Of a stretch of 64,000 nt of DNA, positions 1-13,702 are shown one piece after another. The notes under the pieces are model-generated. The model did not search any database and had not been told where the DNA came from. It saw nothing but the letters and a program-made list of their open reading frames with translations. The number at the start of each line of letters is the position of its first letter. Position 1 is the first letter of the stretch. The translations under genes were made by a program, and so were the position numbers. The stretch is from Phoronis australis (lineage: Eukaryota; Phoronida; Phoronidae): the NCBI GenBank assembly GCA_002633005.1, contig NMRA01000093.1:109762-173761 (forward strand), read 5' to 3'.

Positions 1-1049
1 CGTTACCAAAAACAACTTTAAGAAAAATACTGCTCAAGACATATTTTGTTCACGTAACACCATTATCATAAATGAGAGAAAGGCGACGGTACTTCGTTAT
101 CTTCATAACGAATTGAATGTTCAAGCCCTTCTGTTGATTTTATAGATCCTTTAGAAAATTGGTGATGAGTCAGGACGGTATAGAAAAACTGGCCATTTTA
201 GGGTTGCTATAGCAATAAAAACTAATAACTGCGTAAAATGCCAATCACTATACAGATTTTTTTTTCTTGACGAATCAGCAGAATAGTCCAGTAGCAAATT
301 ATCAATTGTTACGGCTAAAATGTAGCAGATCATTTACAGAATTCGATAAGATCATCAAGTATCTATTGAAAGGTTGAGCCGCGTGTTACTGTAGGCGATT
401 TGAACAAAGTTGTCACGCACGAGTTTGAAAAATAAGATAACCTCGACAGATAACGAAAACATCATTCCTCGACTGGTCGCATCTTTTTGTGAAAGATATC
501 AAATCAATGTAGCGGAAATGAAGGATGGGTGAATAATGCTCATAAAAGGCGATGGTTGCGGTACCAGAAGGTGACGTCATGAATAAACTTGCTCTGTAGT
601 GAGTTGTAGTAAAAAAAGAATAGTCACACCTTCAACATAAGTCAACACTGTGGCTAAAATGGAAGCATTTTCTCACACTGTAACTAAGATCAACTCTAAC
701 ACAAAACGAGACATGCAACTAAAGCTATTGACATCTTAGGAAATGCCTCAACACAACAACAGTGTCTCAGCGTATTATATGCAAACGGATATTCATTTCT
801 TTCCGGTCTTAGATTTTTAAACTGCATTAAATGTGCGTATTTGTTGAATTGAGAGAACTAGAATTTGACCCTATATTTCTTATACAAAACTACTTCACTT
901 TCAAGTACCAGCATTATTCAAAGATAATCTTTCCATTTGAGCTGCCCCAGTTCAGCAGAAACTTAATCCCAAAATTATGTTCATTCAACACAGCTCCAAG
1001 TATTTCCAAACTTAACTAAATTTAATGTAATTTTTAGTTTATTTTTTAT

Positions 1050-1790
1050 TTTTGCGGTGCACCACCACCTAAAATGGCCGCCCAAGTGAGCAACAGGTGA
1101 CTCGTGCATTATGGGTACTCATTGAACTGTAGCACGTGTAATTAGTATCCGCGGAGATCCTGTCCACTTTTTAAAATCTTTTCAAGTTACTCGAATTCCC
1201 CCGGGGTCTAATGAATTATGCATGGGTCACACCGGAAGTGACGTTGGTGGCCCAAGTCATTCCCTGCCAGCTTTGTTTGTGCATCGAATTATTGCGGACA
1301 TCTTTTTTCAAAAAATGATCGTATTTACCTTCGACGAGTGTTTTCAGACAAACCTAGAATGAATTAGAGCATAGCTGAGTGGGATATTTCCATGGCTTGG
1401 TTTGCAGCGGATAAGAAATCGTGGGAGGCTGCGACCACAACGAATCACGTACACGATGAAGCTGCGCTGGTCAGGTTGCTTGCCTTGGACGTTGAGGTGG
1501 CTGTTCACAAGCACTAATTGCATCAATCTGAGTCACCACATGGGCTTCAGCTTACTACATGTATGTTTCGAAAAAGCAAGACCAAAAGGAAGTGACGGAG
1601 CACAGAGGAGGAAAATACCGGCGCTATTGGCGTTTTTGTTCAGATCATGTATAGTGGGCACTTTCATCGTCCCTTTCGTGAACGGAGGGTTAGAAATGTT
1701 TGTGGCACACACGGAGGAGAAGACTACAACGGATCTTGTCATGTACTGGAAATCACCAAAAAGAATGTAAATGCGTTGAATTCAGAAATT
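1050..1790 (+). promoter_or_regulatory. promoter-like patch with a short ORF (uncertain)
   Basis: AAAATGGCCGCC (YY1-like) near 1072, ACCGGAAGTGACG (ETS-like) near 1231 and a higher G+C level than the surroundings resemble a TATA-less promoter. A 40-codon ORF starts at ATG 1392 (MAWFAADKKSWEAATTTNHV at its start) with coding-like codon use and could be a first exon, but I recognise no homologue and no continuing exon. Flanking 1-1050 and 1790-2886 show nothing recognisable. Confidence 0.2.
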
Positions 1791-2886
1791 TCGATTCCAC
1801 ATCCCGTTTCAATGATCGATGATGAGTTGAGGTACACTTTTGTGAGCCCAATAAAGGTGCGTGACGGTGCAGGTATTTGTGTGAATAATTCTCGTAGTAC
1901 ATTTCAAAATCCGGGAATTGATTGTACCGCAAATAATGTACTATCTACAAGTACATCGACGAACCCTAAAATGTGGCCAATATGTTTCAATGAATTATCA
2001 AAAATGGTACTCAAAAGTCGAAATAGTATTTTTGGTTTTCATTTTTGAAAATATTTTTGTAGAAACTATTGAATAATCTGAAATTAATTAATATTCACCA
2101 AGATAACAACGTGCTGACAGTATAATTATGTTGAAATTCGCCCACAAACATGTTTCACAAAAAATCAAATAAGTCAATATAATATACGTTTCGTTTCATT
2201 ATTGACAGTTTTAACAAGCAAATACTGAAAACAACTGGAAAGTACTTGACGATGCTTTAACTCAAAGTTTGAGGCTACTGACATCGTCTCAGAAAATTTG
2301 AAAAATTGTGCGGGCTTCCTGTTTCAGAGGTCGGTGTTCGTGTTTTGAACGTCGGGTTTCGTGTTCTTCGGGCTGGCTAGGTGCCTTGAAGGTGCAGGGG
2401 TCTCTTCGACTCCCGGATTCCAATGGAACACCCTGAATACGATCTGCCAGCTCTTATCAAGTCTGTAATCTTATCCAATTTAACCGTTACAAAGGAGTAA
2501 TTTGAAATCAATTTCATAGCGTGATCTAAATCAAAACTTGTTGTAACTGAAAATGGGACTGTGGCCGCTTTGATGATATTGACACGAAATCACATCACAA
2601 TGCGTCGGTGAACCTTTCCACACAGTCTCTGCATTGTTCCAACCGTGATATGCAACACTGCGCAAAGGTTGATACACAAAGAAACAGCGCGTTTCATAAA
2701 GCATGGGTCACTTGCAATCTAACTTTTATTTGATGTGAGCATAGAATGAAAAAGATAACACCTGAAGGTATTCCAGTGTTTAGGGTCTATTTATTTAATA
2801 CACCGAAATACCCTATTCGTGTCAGTCCCAACTCATCAGGCTACAAATTTTGAAATATAATTGAGCAATACCTCATGTGTTGATTT

Positions 2887-2988
2887 CCGAACGATATGTC
2901 CGAACGATATGTCCGAACGATATGTCCGAACGATATGTCCGAACGATATGTCCGAACGATATGTCCGAACGATATGTCCGAACGATCG
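2887..2988. repeat. 13-bp tandem repeat
   Basis: CCGAACGATATGT repeats about 7.5 times and ends in a short palindrome, CGAACGATCGTTCC-like. Overlapping ORFs on both strands here are by-products of the repeat. Confidence 0.9.
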
Positions 2989-3039
2989 TTCCGACATACC
3001 ACACACTACACTTTGTCTTATTATCACCATTTCAACCCA

Positions 3040-3297
3040 TTATGAAAAATATTTTTATTTATTTATTTATTTATCTTTAATTCAATTTGTTTATCCAATT
3101 TGTAAATACTATTTTATTTAATGTATGTTATTGTATCTTAATTTAAACTGTTTATCTAACTTAATTTAATTAATTTAATTTCTTGCTGCAGAGGACCATG
3201 CTGGATATTAGCCTTTGGCCAAAGCATGCTTTACATTTATTGTATTTTTATCCTCTTTCAATAAAGTTTATTATTATTATTATTATAAACATCGTGT
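3040..3297 (+). mobile_element. non-LTR retroelement 3' end with (ATT)n tail
   Basis: A (TTTA)n-rich tract leads to GCATGCTTTACATTTATTG, then AATAAAGTTTATTATTATTA. The polyadenylation hexamer followed by a short simple-sequence tail is typical of 3' ends of CR1/L2/RTE-type insertions. No reverse transcriptase part is present. Confidence 0.4.
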
Positions 3298-3831
3298 CTC
3301 GTTATGTCTGATCTAACACTAAATACCATATTCAAAAATACGCAAGATAAATACCATGCTGCTGCGTGTGAATGTGTTTTGATTGTTTTTCAGAATCTAG
3401 TCCAACGTTCATCCTCTTTCTTATATGACAAGCCAGGTTTCATTGAGTGTCAGTGTGCCCAAACAACGTTCAATCGTTCACCTGGAGTTCGCAGTAGAAA
3501 TTCTATGGTACCCTCCCCACCCTAAGACACCTGCGTCCTTTATTTGCTTTGAACTAGAGCCGATCCTGTCTTTCACCCACTGACCCGACGTAGATACACC
3601 TGTAGTTGACTTTTATAGGCCCATCTAGACGTTGGTAGGAAACCCCGACGTTAAACTTACTATTTCTGCTGCGAATTTTCGCCTATTGCTGTTTTTACTT
3701 TGTTTAAGAAAATCAACAAATAATTTTTACTCAGTTGTGCGTTTCTTAATTTTTTATAGAACTCCCATTGACTGAAAGATGATCTAGTCTTACTTTGATT
3801 AGACCCTCGAATGTTGGGCAGAAGACAAGAC

Positions 3832-3935
3832 GGTAGCCGTGATACGCAGTAACAGATGTTACATTTTACGTCATTGTTACAGTTTACGTTGAATGCACAT
3901 GCGGGAAATGTATCATTGTTACATTTTACGAAACC
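3832..3935. repeat. GTTACATTTTACG repeat, copy 1
   Basis: Three variants of GTTACATTTTACG occur next to a GTAGCCGTGATACGC segment. The same combination, inverted, ends the larger element at 6,300-6,580, so both are ends of one family. Confidence 0.4.
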
Positions 3936-4205
3936 AAAAAAGTGACCAAAATCCAGAATAAGTGGTATCTGACATTGCTGGAGTGTACTCGAGTATTTTT
4001 GGACGAGGGGTTCCGCCCGAAACTTTGAATACCTACCCGTTGAGAGTGCGGACTCGGACAAAAACGTGACCCATTTAGAGACTAATTTTGTGTAAAAATT
4101 CACATTTCAGCACAGTTCTGTAACAGAAATTCAGAAAAGGCGCCCTGTTGTGAAAAAACACCCTTTTGGGCGGCACTTTTCGTCTACCACTTCTTTTGGA
4201 GTACC

Positions 4206-4326
4206 CTCCGGGCTGACATGGCATATATCTGGCTACACATTATCAATTTTATTACAATTACATTACTATTATTGCAATTACTACTATTACTACTTTCACT
4301 ACTATTACTCGATATCCGTTTCGTTA

Positions 4327-4379
<53 letters not shown>

Positions 4380-4380
4380 A
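4206..4380. repeat. (ATT)n microsatellite with degenerate TTA-rich flank
   Basis: A pure ATT run lies at about 4,326-4,378 and is preceded by degenerate TTA/CTA triplets. The leucine/isoleucine-rich ORFs across it are artefacts of the repeat. Confidence 0.9.
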
Positions 4381-4389
4381 ATGATATTT

Positions 4390-6295
4390 TTGAATTTATT
4401 TAACAAGGACACATTGCAATATATGTAATACATCTCATAGCACTTTGAAAATACGTCGTGGTCTTCAAAGATTTTAAAATCATCTCATCATTGTTTTCAC
4501 CGGGCTTCCCATAATGGACAGCGAGGGGTGAAAGGGGTTCCTATGTTCAGCCTTAAGGATATTGTGAGAAACGTCATAACAGCTGTAGATGCAGAGTAGG
4601 CCTATTTTTTGGAAACGAGGAGGCAAAGAAAATCTTGTTTAGACGTGCGTCATTTCAAAAATATCTAATCTATCGGCAAGCATGGTATTGATTGTAAATC
4701 AATATATATCCTTCTGTAGTTTGCCACGGAGAACTGAATTCAGACTGTGTTATCATCTCTGTCTCTTGTTGAAAACATTCCTTTTCAAAGAACTGGCGCT
4801 CGTTCCACGATTTAAGTTCAAAAATTTTTTTAAGTTGAATTTTGAAGGTAGACATTTTTCGAGAACTAGCAACTAGTCGGCTATGGCTGCGGTCACCGGG
4901 TTGATAGAATAGCCTGTAACGGGCCTAGAAAACACGTGGAATGGCCCCGAATATTCAATGATTTAACTAAGTGATTTGAACTAGGTTTCATTTAAAGTGG
5001 GTTGTAAGGAATTAAATCGGTCGACGTTGACCGTCAGCAATGTTTAATATACACTTTCCATGCGATGTAGCAAAAGGGTTAATATGCCAAATTTCCTTAT
5101 CTGCCTGCAACCACGCGTGTTGTTGACAGCGAGGTGCAACGCAAAATTGGCGCTTCTCGTTAAACGTGGCTTCACGTGGCTAGAATGACCAATCGCTGTC
5201 TTTATTTATATATGCTTCGGACCTACGAACATTGACCAGAGAGCAATTTCAATTGATATTTTATCTTAAAAGATAATAGAAAGTGGATTTAAAGTGCATG
5301 TTTTTGTAGTCCGATAGGCCGACAGTCAGCTTTTTTCGGACCATTTCCCCTTTAAACAATCGACCTGGACCCGGTATGAGCAAAGCGGTCGTATGCTTTC
5401 ACAGTGGCATATTATTTTCTATTTTCCCATCTAGGCCTCCCACGTATACACGTCACGGTTTGATCCGTTGTTACCTCCACTGTTTCATACAGATTTTACC
5501 TTATAGAAATAAATGATATTTACTTCAACTTTTATCTGTTTAAAGCACGTTACTATGCCGCCAGTCGTTTAGACTATTGGCTCCCCCTTCTCAAAGGCGA
5601 ACTTTTGTTGTTGCACCGGCAAAATCTGTCAATCTGCAAGCAAATAAATGTGGGGTTTTATTTCCTTCCATCATAGTGTCTTTAAGAAATTGTCATTCGT
5701 AACTAAGGTGGTAAACACAACCCGACGGCATCAAAAACTTTGATCTTGTCCTTTCGCGTGGAGCATTAGCCATGACTCCAAGGCAATAAAACACTGGCTG
5801 AAATAAATCAAATTATCTTGGAATAAAACGGGATTTTTTTCTATCTAGTTGGCTTCCAAAATTGAATTCTCCGTGAAAAAATGTTATTAACGTTTGTTTC
5901 TGAAGAAATGAGATACATATTAGCCAAAATACGATGTCATTGTTTCTGTTGTGCTTACAGGGTACCAAGGGACATCTACTGTAATGCTGGCCACACAATT
6001 GGATGTGACCTGTGAGCGCCAACAAAAGAATGCAAGAACGCTTCAACAATAAAAACGCGTTACCTGATGCTGGAAACTTATTTCCTCTGAAATTGAAACT
6101 GTACGGGGTACATTTTTGGCTATACCAAGAAACTACTCATGTTAAAAAAACAATGGAAAGCACACATTGACACATCTATAAATTCAAGCTGTCACATTTG
6201 ATAGAATTTCATTCATACAATCCAAGAAAGAAGGCGTTGAGTGTATGAACCGATTTCCTCTGGGTGACAAATACCATGCAGACTCATGAAATATG
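4390..6295. other. intergenic, no gene recognised
   Basis: An E-box (CACGTG at 5,173), CCAAT (5,189) and TTATATATGC (5,206-5,215) occur together and could mark a plus-strand promoter, but no exon follows that I can support. The rest shows no recognisable structure. Confidence 0.25.
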
Positions 6296-6302
6296 ACGTC
6301 AC

Positions 6303-6580
6303 TTTCGTAAAATGTAACATGTGCATGTGCATTCTACTTAAATTGTAACAATTACACTAATTGTAACAATTACACTAATTGTAACAATTACACTAATTGT
6401 AACAATTACACTAATTGTAACAATTACACTAATTGTAACAATTACACTAATTGTAACAACTTGTTACATTTTAGGAGAGGTTCAGCAACGTATTAATGTA
6501 ACAGTGACATAAAATTTAACATTCAGTTGTTACATTTTACGACATTGTTACATTTTACGGCGTATCATAGCCGGTAGTTG
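6303..6580. mobile_element. MITE-like element with internal 18-bp tandem array
   Basis: CGTAAAATGTAAC at 6,306-6,318 is mirrored by GTTACATTTTACG at 6,547-6,559. Inside, AATTGTAACAATTACACT repeats about 6.5 times (6,341-6,458). The outer right flank GCGTATCATAGCCGG matches, in inverse, the flank of the 3,832 copy. Confidence 0.5.
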
Positions 6581-7799
6581 TTTTTGAGACCTTGAGTTCA
6601 AATTCCAACCACTTCAGGTGTGCAAATCCAAGTCATAGCTCCTTGTTTATCGTGATAGTCTATTTAAAATTATATTGTTTGTGTTCCAAATGCCTTTCAC
6701 CGATGTCCTTAGAACGCAACATTAAACTAGCTCAATTTAATTCTCTTTGACTTAATTTTCTGTTAAAAACACGTTGGACTCCGACGAGGTGTTATGGGCC
6801 ACCTTACGTTCAAATGAATTGCGAACGGCACTGCTCTTACTACCTTGTATCGTCCTTGTACTTATCTTCACGATCACTGTCATAATCACAATTTGTTCTC
6901 AGTTATCGTCCAATGTGTCGATCTCCAGAATGCTTTCATTTACTTTTCGTGTTCAGTTCATTACTTGTTGCATTTCCTCTAAATTTTTTGGTTTTTTAGT
7001 TGCACTCACGCTAGAGGTCGCTTTTTTATTCGATGAGCATGAAATTCAAAAGTTATGTATTTTGTGAATGGCTCAAAACCTATTGCTTTTGGTTGAAATC
7101 GGACGCAAGATGGCGCTGTGTCGGGCATTTATTGGTTATTTTTCGGTTTGCAGCGGAGCCACAGCTCCACTGTCTGTGGAGTCTTTTTCTGAAATCCGAT
7201 ATTCAAGCAATTTAAACAAACCATAAACACTCATCATGCGTGACGTTATTGTGATTTGCAGTGTTATTGCCCGAGGTTGTTTACCTACATGTACATGTAG
7301 TGCCCGTTCATCGAGTTGTTGACGGCATCATTGGTGTTGTCAGTGCGTGGGTCACGATGCACCCATAAAACTTATAATGTCAGTAAAACTGACAGAGTGG
7401 AAACTTTGAAATTAAAACAAAGACACGGAATTCTCGCTGGTGTAAACGGAGTCATGAATGTGTCACAATAAGTATAATTCGGACAGTTGCTGCGCTTGTT
7501 CGCTAGTCAATCTATGGCGACTTTGCGTACCGTTGAGCGTCTTCTAAAGTTTCTGTTGTAAGTCCGCGTTCAGCCCACGAAAAGATATTTTGGTTTAGAT
7601 CACATACCGTTATAAAATCAGTCTCAATGTGAGTTTGTTATTCTCTGAGCCTATTCTCGGCACATAAAATGACACTGTGACATTAGCTTTCTTCGGCCTG
7701 GGTTTGGTTTCATGAAACTATTTTAATCTTTACAATGCTACCATTTCATCACATGTCACGCCCGGCTTGTTGTTGCTGAGCAGTGCTGTTGACAGCATG

Positions 7800-8060
7800 C
7801 TAACAATAAAACTTTGTAACTTAAACTTTCATGAAACGAAGACCAATCTTAAATTTCAGTCAATTTTAAGGTAAAGCTTAGATTTGCGTCACGCCTGACG
7901 TCAGAAGAGAGGTCTAAAATTTGACTTAAGATTTTGAGTAAAGTTTTGTCTTAAATTTGACTATCTTACCGGATGTTTAAGTTTCAAAGTTTGAAAGATG
8001 AGATAAATCAAAGACTAAAGTCAAACATGAACTGAAGTCAGTTTCTTGGAACGGGCCCGT
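7800..8060. mobile_element. inverted-repeat (MITE-like) sequence
   Basis: AAACTTTGTAACTTAAACT near 7,810 is mirrored by TGTTTAAGTTTCAAAGTTT near 7,974; CTTAAATTT and CTTAAAATTG blocks also recur in opposite orientation. The right side ends with GGAACGGGCCCG. It has no coding capacity. Confidence 0.35.
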
Positions 8061-11000
8061 GGTTTCGACTCTCAAGAAAAAACAAACTCAGTTTTATTGG
8101 AAGCCCTGATATCAATTTCAGTTTGACTAAATGACATTTTAAGACCAATCGCATGGTCTAAATCTAAAATTGGTTTATTTTTATGACTAATTTTCACTTG
8201 TCTAAATAATAGGTCTGCTTTATAGGTTTCAAGGTGAGCTTTGACACTTGGAATGTCACCCTTCTTCTAGCACATTGGGTTTAGGTAGTGTAGTTTACCT
8301 TTTTGCGAAACTAGCTTCTAGTTACATTTTTCATGGCATCATAATAAAATAAATTCGACAATTGCGAACGCTAGATATTCTACTCGAGAATTGATCAATG
8401 GCATCCCCACGCTTTTAGTAAATTTCATGCTTCGCGATTAAGCAACTTTTTTCGAGTAAGCGCAAAATCCTACATGTAAGTAAAAATTAGGCAAACCACA
8501 GCTCTGGTTCTTCATTGGTCAACCAAGGATGAGGTGAACCGGTGTATGTAATGAAGCATATTTTTTACAACATGAACAGACGTGAATTAAGTCATAATCC
8601 AGATGATAAACGTGGGTTGTGATCACCACGCCCACTGCTCACATCGTTATCCTTTTTGTTTTGGTTGACCTAAAACAACTGTGTTTCTATTTTCATATAG
8701 CCATAACGTAATCCAAATTTGAAGAGCGCGCTATTGAAATCGTTGAGCGATAATTTTGTCTCAGACAAACGACAGAAAATGAAAGAAATTAAAGACAATT
8801 TGAAATGTTGAAATACGCATACAAATCAGACCGTAGCTTATTATGGCCTCGTTTTCGAAATGCTCACCAGTCTCTAATGCTAATAGAGTCTGGGTTAGAG
8901 ACTAGATCAATGGAGGACTACATTTAAGTTACTTGTCTCGCGGTTCATCAGTGTTCTGCTGAAGACCTGGAGATGAGGACACAGCGTAGCCAACTCAAAT
9001 AATATTGTAAGTCCAATACTCGATTTATTTCCATACGATTATGGCTATATGGTTACCTTAGATACTTGAAATTGTTTTCCCTGTGAATAGAAACACTCTA
9101 TTTATATAAGAGATATTTTGTTTAGGGCTGCATCGTGTATTCTGTTGGCGAGTTTCTGAAAAACGTATGTATAAGCATACAAGAAAACTACAGCAACTAT
9201 GTCTAGTTCTGTTAGGTGTTTGGCCCAGAAAATTAAGATAGTTATTACAAGTTATGATAAGGGTCATTAAAGTACCTACTCTGAATTAACATGACTCCGA
9301 GTAACCCATCAGAAAACTTTACAGGTGTTAAGAATTACTGTTAAGGCAGACTATTTGGTGTAATGTCTAAAAACAAGGCGAAATAGTTATTGAGGAATAT
9401 GAAATAATCCCGCACTCAAAATCTATTCAAGAAAGAAAATATCAACGTGACCCGTAGTCCTCCAAATTAGACCCAGAATTTGAGGTCTTATGGGTCACTT
9501 GAGCAAACACCACGTTTTTTCTAAAATAAACGCTAACTTTAGTAGAAGTAAAAGAATAGAGAACCAGAAATTCACGCTCTAGATTCGGATTTTTCTTTAT
9601 CTCATATATTGACAGGCATAGAGGACGCCAAAATAGAACCAGGCTACAGAGCACACCACTTCGTGGTAACTTCATTTCAAGTTTTTGGGTTCACCGATGA
9701 AATATTTTGCGTATTTGGCAACGAGCTGAGAAAGCATACAGTTCAACTGATGATTAATAGCTTCGATAAACTTAGTCCGCCTCGCTCACCACAGTAGTAA
9801 GCCACGCCTACCGTGGCAAATTCCCTCAAGCGGTCAATAAAATATTACCAGCCTCCCGCTCAGTAACGCTAGGACCTCGCTAAAAATCAATACTTCGCGG
9901 GATTACGTGAGATGTTGTCCTATATTCTAAGTGAGAGCACGTGATTTTAGGTAGATTTTAGCTAGGTCCTAGTGAACGCACGCAGCCAGGACTCCAGCAA
10001 GTGCACAGCGCAGGCCAGCATTGCTCAGCGGGTGGTTCAAATATCTGGAGCGGTGGACCTTAGATATTTTGTAAAGGTCGACCCGGTAAAGTTTTATGTA
10101 AGGCACTTGCTAACTGCAGATAATAAGCCAGTTCACTGTAAGTGGAAATCACCAAATTTGACTTTATTGTCACAGTTGCGGCAGTCTATCAGTATCTGTC
10201 ATAGCTAAATAGCGACATCAATACAGAGAGCAAATTTTGTTTGATTCAAATGTTCAAAGTAAAATCTCATTTTTTAAATCATAGCTTCCCTTTAGTTTTA
10301 TCTATTTTTTCATAAAAACACAATTCTAATTTTGATAGCTTCTCATTCAAAAGTGCAACATTTTGAAAACAATACCTGGAGAACAGTGCACAAGACGTAA
10401 TATGTGAATAATTCCGAGAATGACGCCGTTCCGAAATTGGTCAAATTTAGCCATTTTTCCAAAATTTCACAATTTTTATCTAAGCTCCTATTGTGTTAAA
10501 CAGGACACTTTGGGATATTTTCACGGTAATAAAAAACTGGCTAAAATAAATTGAAACTGGCAGTTTTTAACGTGTTTGTTTTCTGAAATTGAATTCCTCG
10601 TCAAAAGTTAGTGTAGAATCTTTCTTTCGCGGAAAAAAAATGATAAAAATTGGCCAAAACGCTGGGATGGATTTTTGTTTATCGGGTACTAATAGTTGGT
10701 ATGCATGCACTTATACATGTGATCTAAACATTTGATTGCTAATTTACACTTGAGGCTTGTAAAGGAAGCTAAAACGTCAGTGGAACACTGCGATTGAAGG
10801 AGAATTTATTTTGTTTCCTGCTTATTTACCCTGTCCATTAGGCTGGTAGTAAAGGCTGTTACATGCATTTAATTATCTACCGATTTAATTATCTACCGAA
10901 GGTCTTTCTCTTTGCCGTTTCTCTGTATATACATTCGATTGCAATGTCCCAATGATATCCCCAGACAATATTTCTGTTTTACCGATTGTTTGTGGTAAAG

Positions 11001-13042
11001 ATGGACAACGATTACAATAACTTCCCCCATGTATTCTGCGCCCTGGTTGGTCGAATTAACATCTTGATTGACAACTAGGAGCTGTCTGTCACAGGTACCT
11101 GAGAAGCAAATCAGCTGCTAGTGTAAAGCCAAGGGAGTTGTTGAATTGACTTCTGCCTTTAATATGAGTTGTTGGGATAGTTATTATTGATGTTACCCAC
11201 GTTTGCATATTACAACATCTGAAAGGGGAATGTTTCGTTTTTGAAGTCTTTTTTCGTCAATTTGGCACATTTTATTTACTCTAAGGCGCTTTTTGTGCCT
11301 TTTAGTCGATTCTCAAATTTAGAAGTGTGGTGCTATGAGCAAGTGGTACAACACAAACACTGCATATCTGAATCATAATGTATTAGGCATGTACATGTAT
11401 TTTCGTCTCGTCCTTCTCTAACAAGAATCCATGATAACACCGTGCTTTCATTTATGATAAATGAGCGGTGACGATGCCGATATCCTTCGTTTACCTGTAT
11501 TTCGTAAGGTAATTTTGCCCTCCGGTTCATATCACACGTACAATACACACAGCTAACAACAAGGTCTAAAATCCCACATAGATTATAGGTTATTTACAAT
11601 AAAATTGACAAATAACTTTTTTCCTCATGCGAAACGCCTGCAATGAAATAAGCTAATATTTTGAACGACATATTCATTTTATGAAGACATAAGATTAATG
11701 AAGTTTCGCACACACGATTGAAAAAAAATGGTCTGGTATAAACCTTTTCCTAATGCCAGTGTATAACGTACAAATAAATAAAATGTGACACTTAATTTCA
11801 ATTTTACGTTTACTTAAGTTACAACAGGAAATACACAGACACTACTCTGGGGATATTAACATGTCTTCCTTGTTCTATTCGAAGACAGTTACATGAACAA
11901 CAAAATCGGGCAAGGATTGTCCTAAGATGTTTGCCGATGTATGCGCTGTATAAAAGAGGAAATAAATTAAGACGACCGTGTCGGTAAATTCCAGTAAAAA
12001 ATCCACACGTTCTGGGCGTAACCGACCTTCTTCACTGATAGAACACTGTTGAAGCAGGTTAGAAAACGAACTTTGTTTATTATTTCTATAAACACTTAGT
12101 ACATGGATGAAATTATTTTTGGCATTATTTCGTTCTATTTTTGTGCGAATTCAAGATAGCAATTTCTGATGTTCTGCGCTCGATTATATTATACTTTGTG
12201 TGGATTTCTGCTTAGTCGTAGTTGCACCGTATTAAATCCATTAAGCCGCAAAGCTTGAATTGGAAATCTCGAACTTTTACTCGAGCTTGTAGTCCAAATG
12301 GAGGGTTCACCAAGTGTGAGCTTGGACTAGACACCCACTTGTACACGAAAATAGAGTCACTTGTCATGAGTTGATTTCTTTCAATTTGTCAATGAAGACG
12401 ACACGGGTATTTCCAAAATAAATTGAAAAGCTGTTAAAAACCATTGTCGTTACTGACGATAACAACTAAGAGCAATGCTCCAAGTCAAGCTGAAGTCGCC
12501 ACGTTTTAACTTCCATAAATCAGTTTAGGTTTAACTGGTGAATACCCTCGTTGAAGCAACATATGAACTCCATTCAGTCCATAGTGACATCCACGTCCTG
12601 TGTATTTAAGAACAATAACTCGCAGTATTAAAAACAATAACAACGCGTTCCATTTAAAAACTTGAACGAAAACTATACCGGCGCTGGAAGGGGCTTTCAT
12701 ACAAATTTATCGAAATTCGCGTTACTCTTCTTCATGCGGTTTTACTTCGTTTTGGTATATTGTAGTTTTTCGAAATAATTAAGTGACAACTTGTATTATT
12801 TACTCAAAATGGTGTTATGTACTTAGTGAATTTCACAATTGGATTGGTCAGTTGTCCCATTACACAAATTTGATTTCAAAACTTGAAAACTGAATTAATC
12901 TTGCATTCTACCCTTTGAAGAAAATATTCATGAATTTGTTTACCTATAAACACGGAAATGGTAACGAAATATATGTAACCGTTATCAACAATAGTAGTAT
13001 TGCCACACCTCCCTTGAACGGACTTGGAGAAAATTCAGATAT
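8061..13042. other. intergenic, no gene recognised
   Basis: Only short scattered ORFs. The block at about 9,985-10,100 (CAGCATTGCTCAGC then GGTGGACCTTAGATATTTTG) is a diverged copy of 13,050-13,125. Nothing else supported a feature. Confidence 0.4.
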
Positions 13043-13702
13043 CAGGCCCGTAGCCAGCATTGCGCAGGGGGTGGTTCGAATTTCTGGAACGGTGGACCTT
13101 TGATATTTTGCAAAGGTCGACCAGGTATAGTTAATTAGAGGGAAGGGAAATCTGTATACAACGATGACTCTCAGCTCTATGTTCCTGAGATGAGATAGAA
13201 ATGAGGATGCCGCGACGGTTGCTCGTAAAGAATGGGACTCAAATTTGGATAATTATGTAATGTGGTCCAGATAGAGAGCGTTCTCACGTTACCTTCCGCC
13301 AGACTTTCAAATCTGGCGTGCTTAAATACATACTTGGACGGAATTCTTTAGTTTGAGAATGACTTGAAATTTTTATCTGGTTGTATTTTTGCGTGTTACT
13401 TGCATCGCTGGAAATGGGAACAGCTCACTATTCTAAAGGTTCACCACTCCGAAGGTTCACTACTCCACAAAGTGGACATTGGATGAACATTACTCATTTG
13501 ACGATCACCTTCAATTCGAAATTTGAAATGCCTGTACCATGCTGAGCTAACAAGTATACCAAAATAGCCGATAACGCTCCTGTTTCCTGTTGTTTTGGTT
13601 CTTGGTCGATATTAAGACATTCACGCCACACTACTTTTTGAGTTCTCTTTCGCAGCTAGTTATGGTCATTTACTTCTAGACACCCTTGTTGCCCTATCGC
13701 TG

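Noticed and set aside
2836-3121. ORFs with repeated RTICPNDMSE-like units
   Set aside because: By-products of the 13-bp tandem repeat; the same array is open on both strands.
4150-4403. Leu/Ile-rich ORFs that look like membrane segments
   Set aside because: Translation of the (ATT)n microsatellite.
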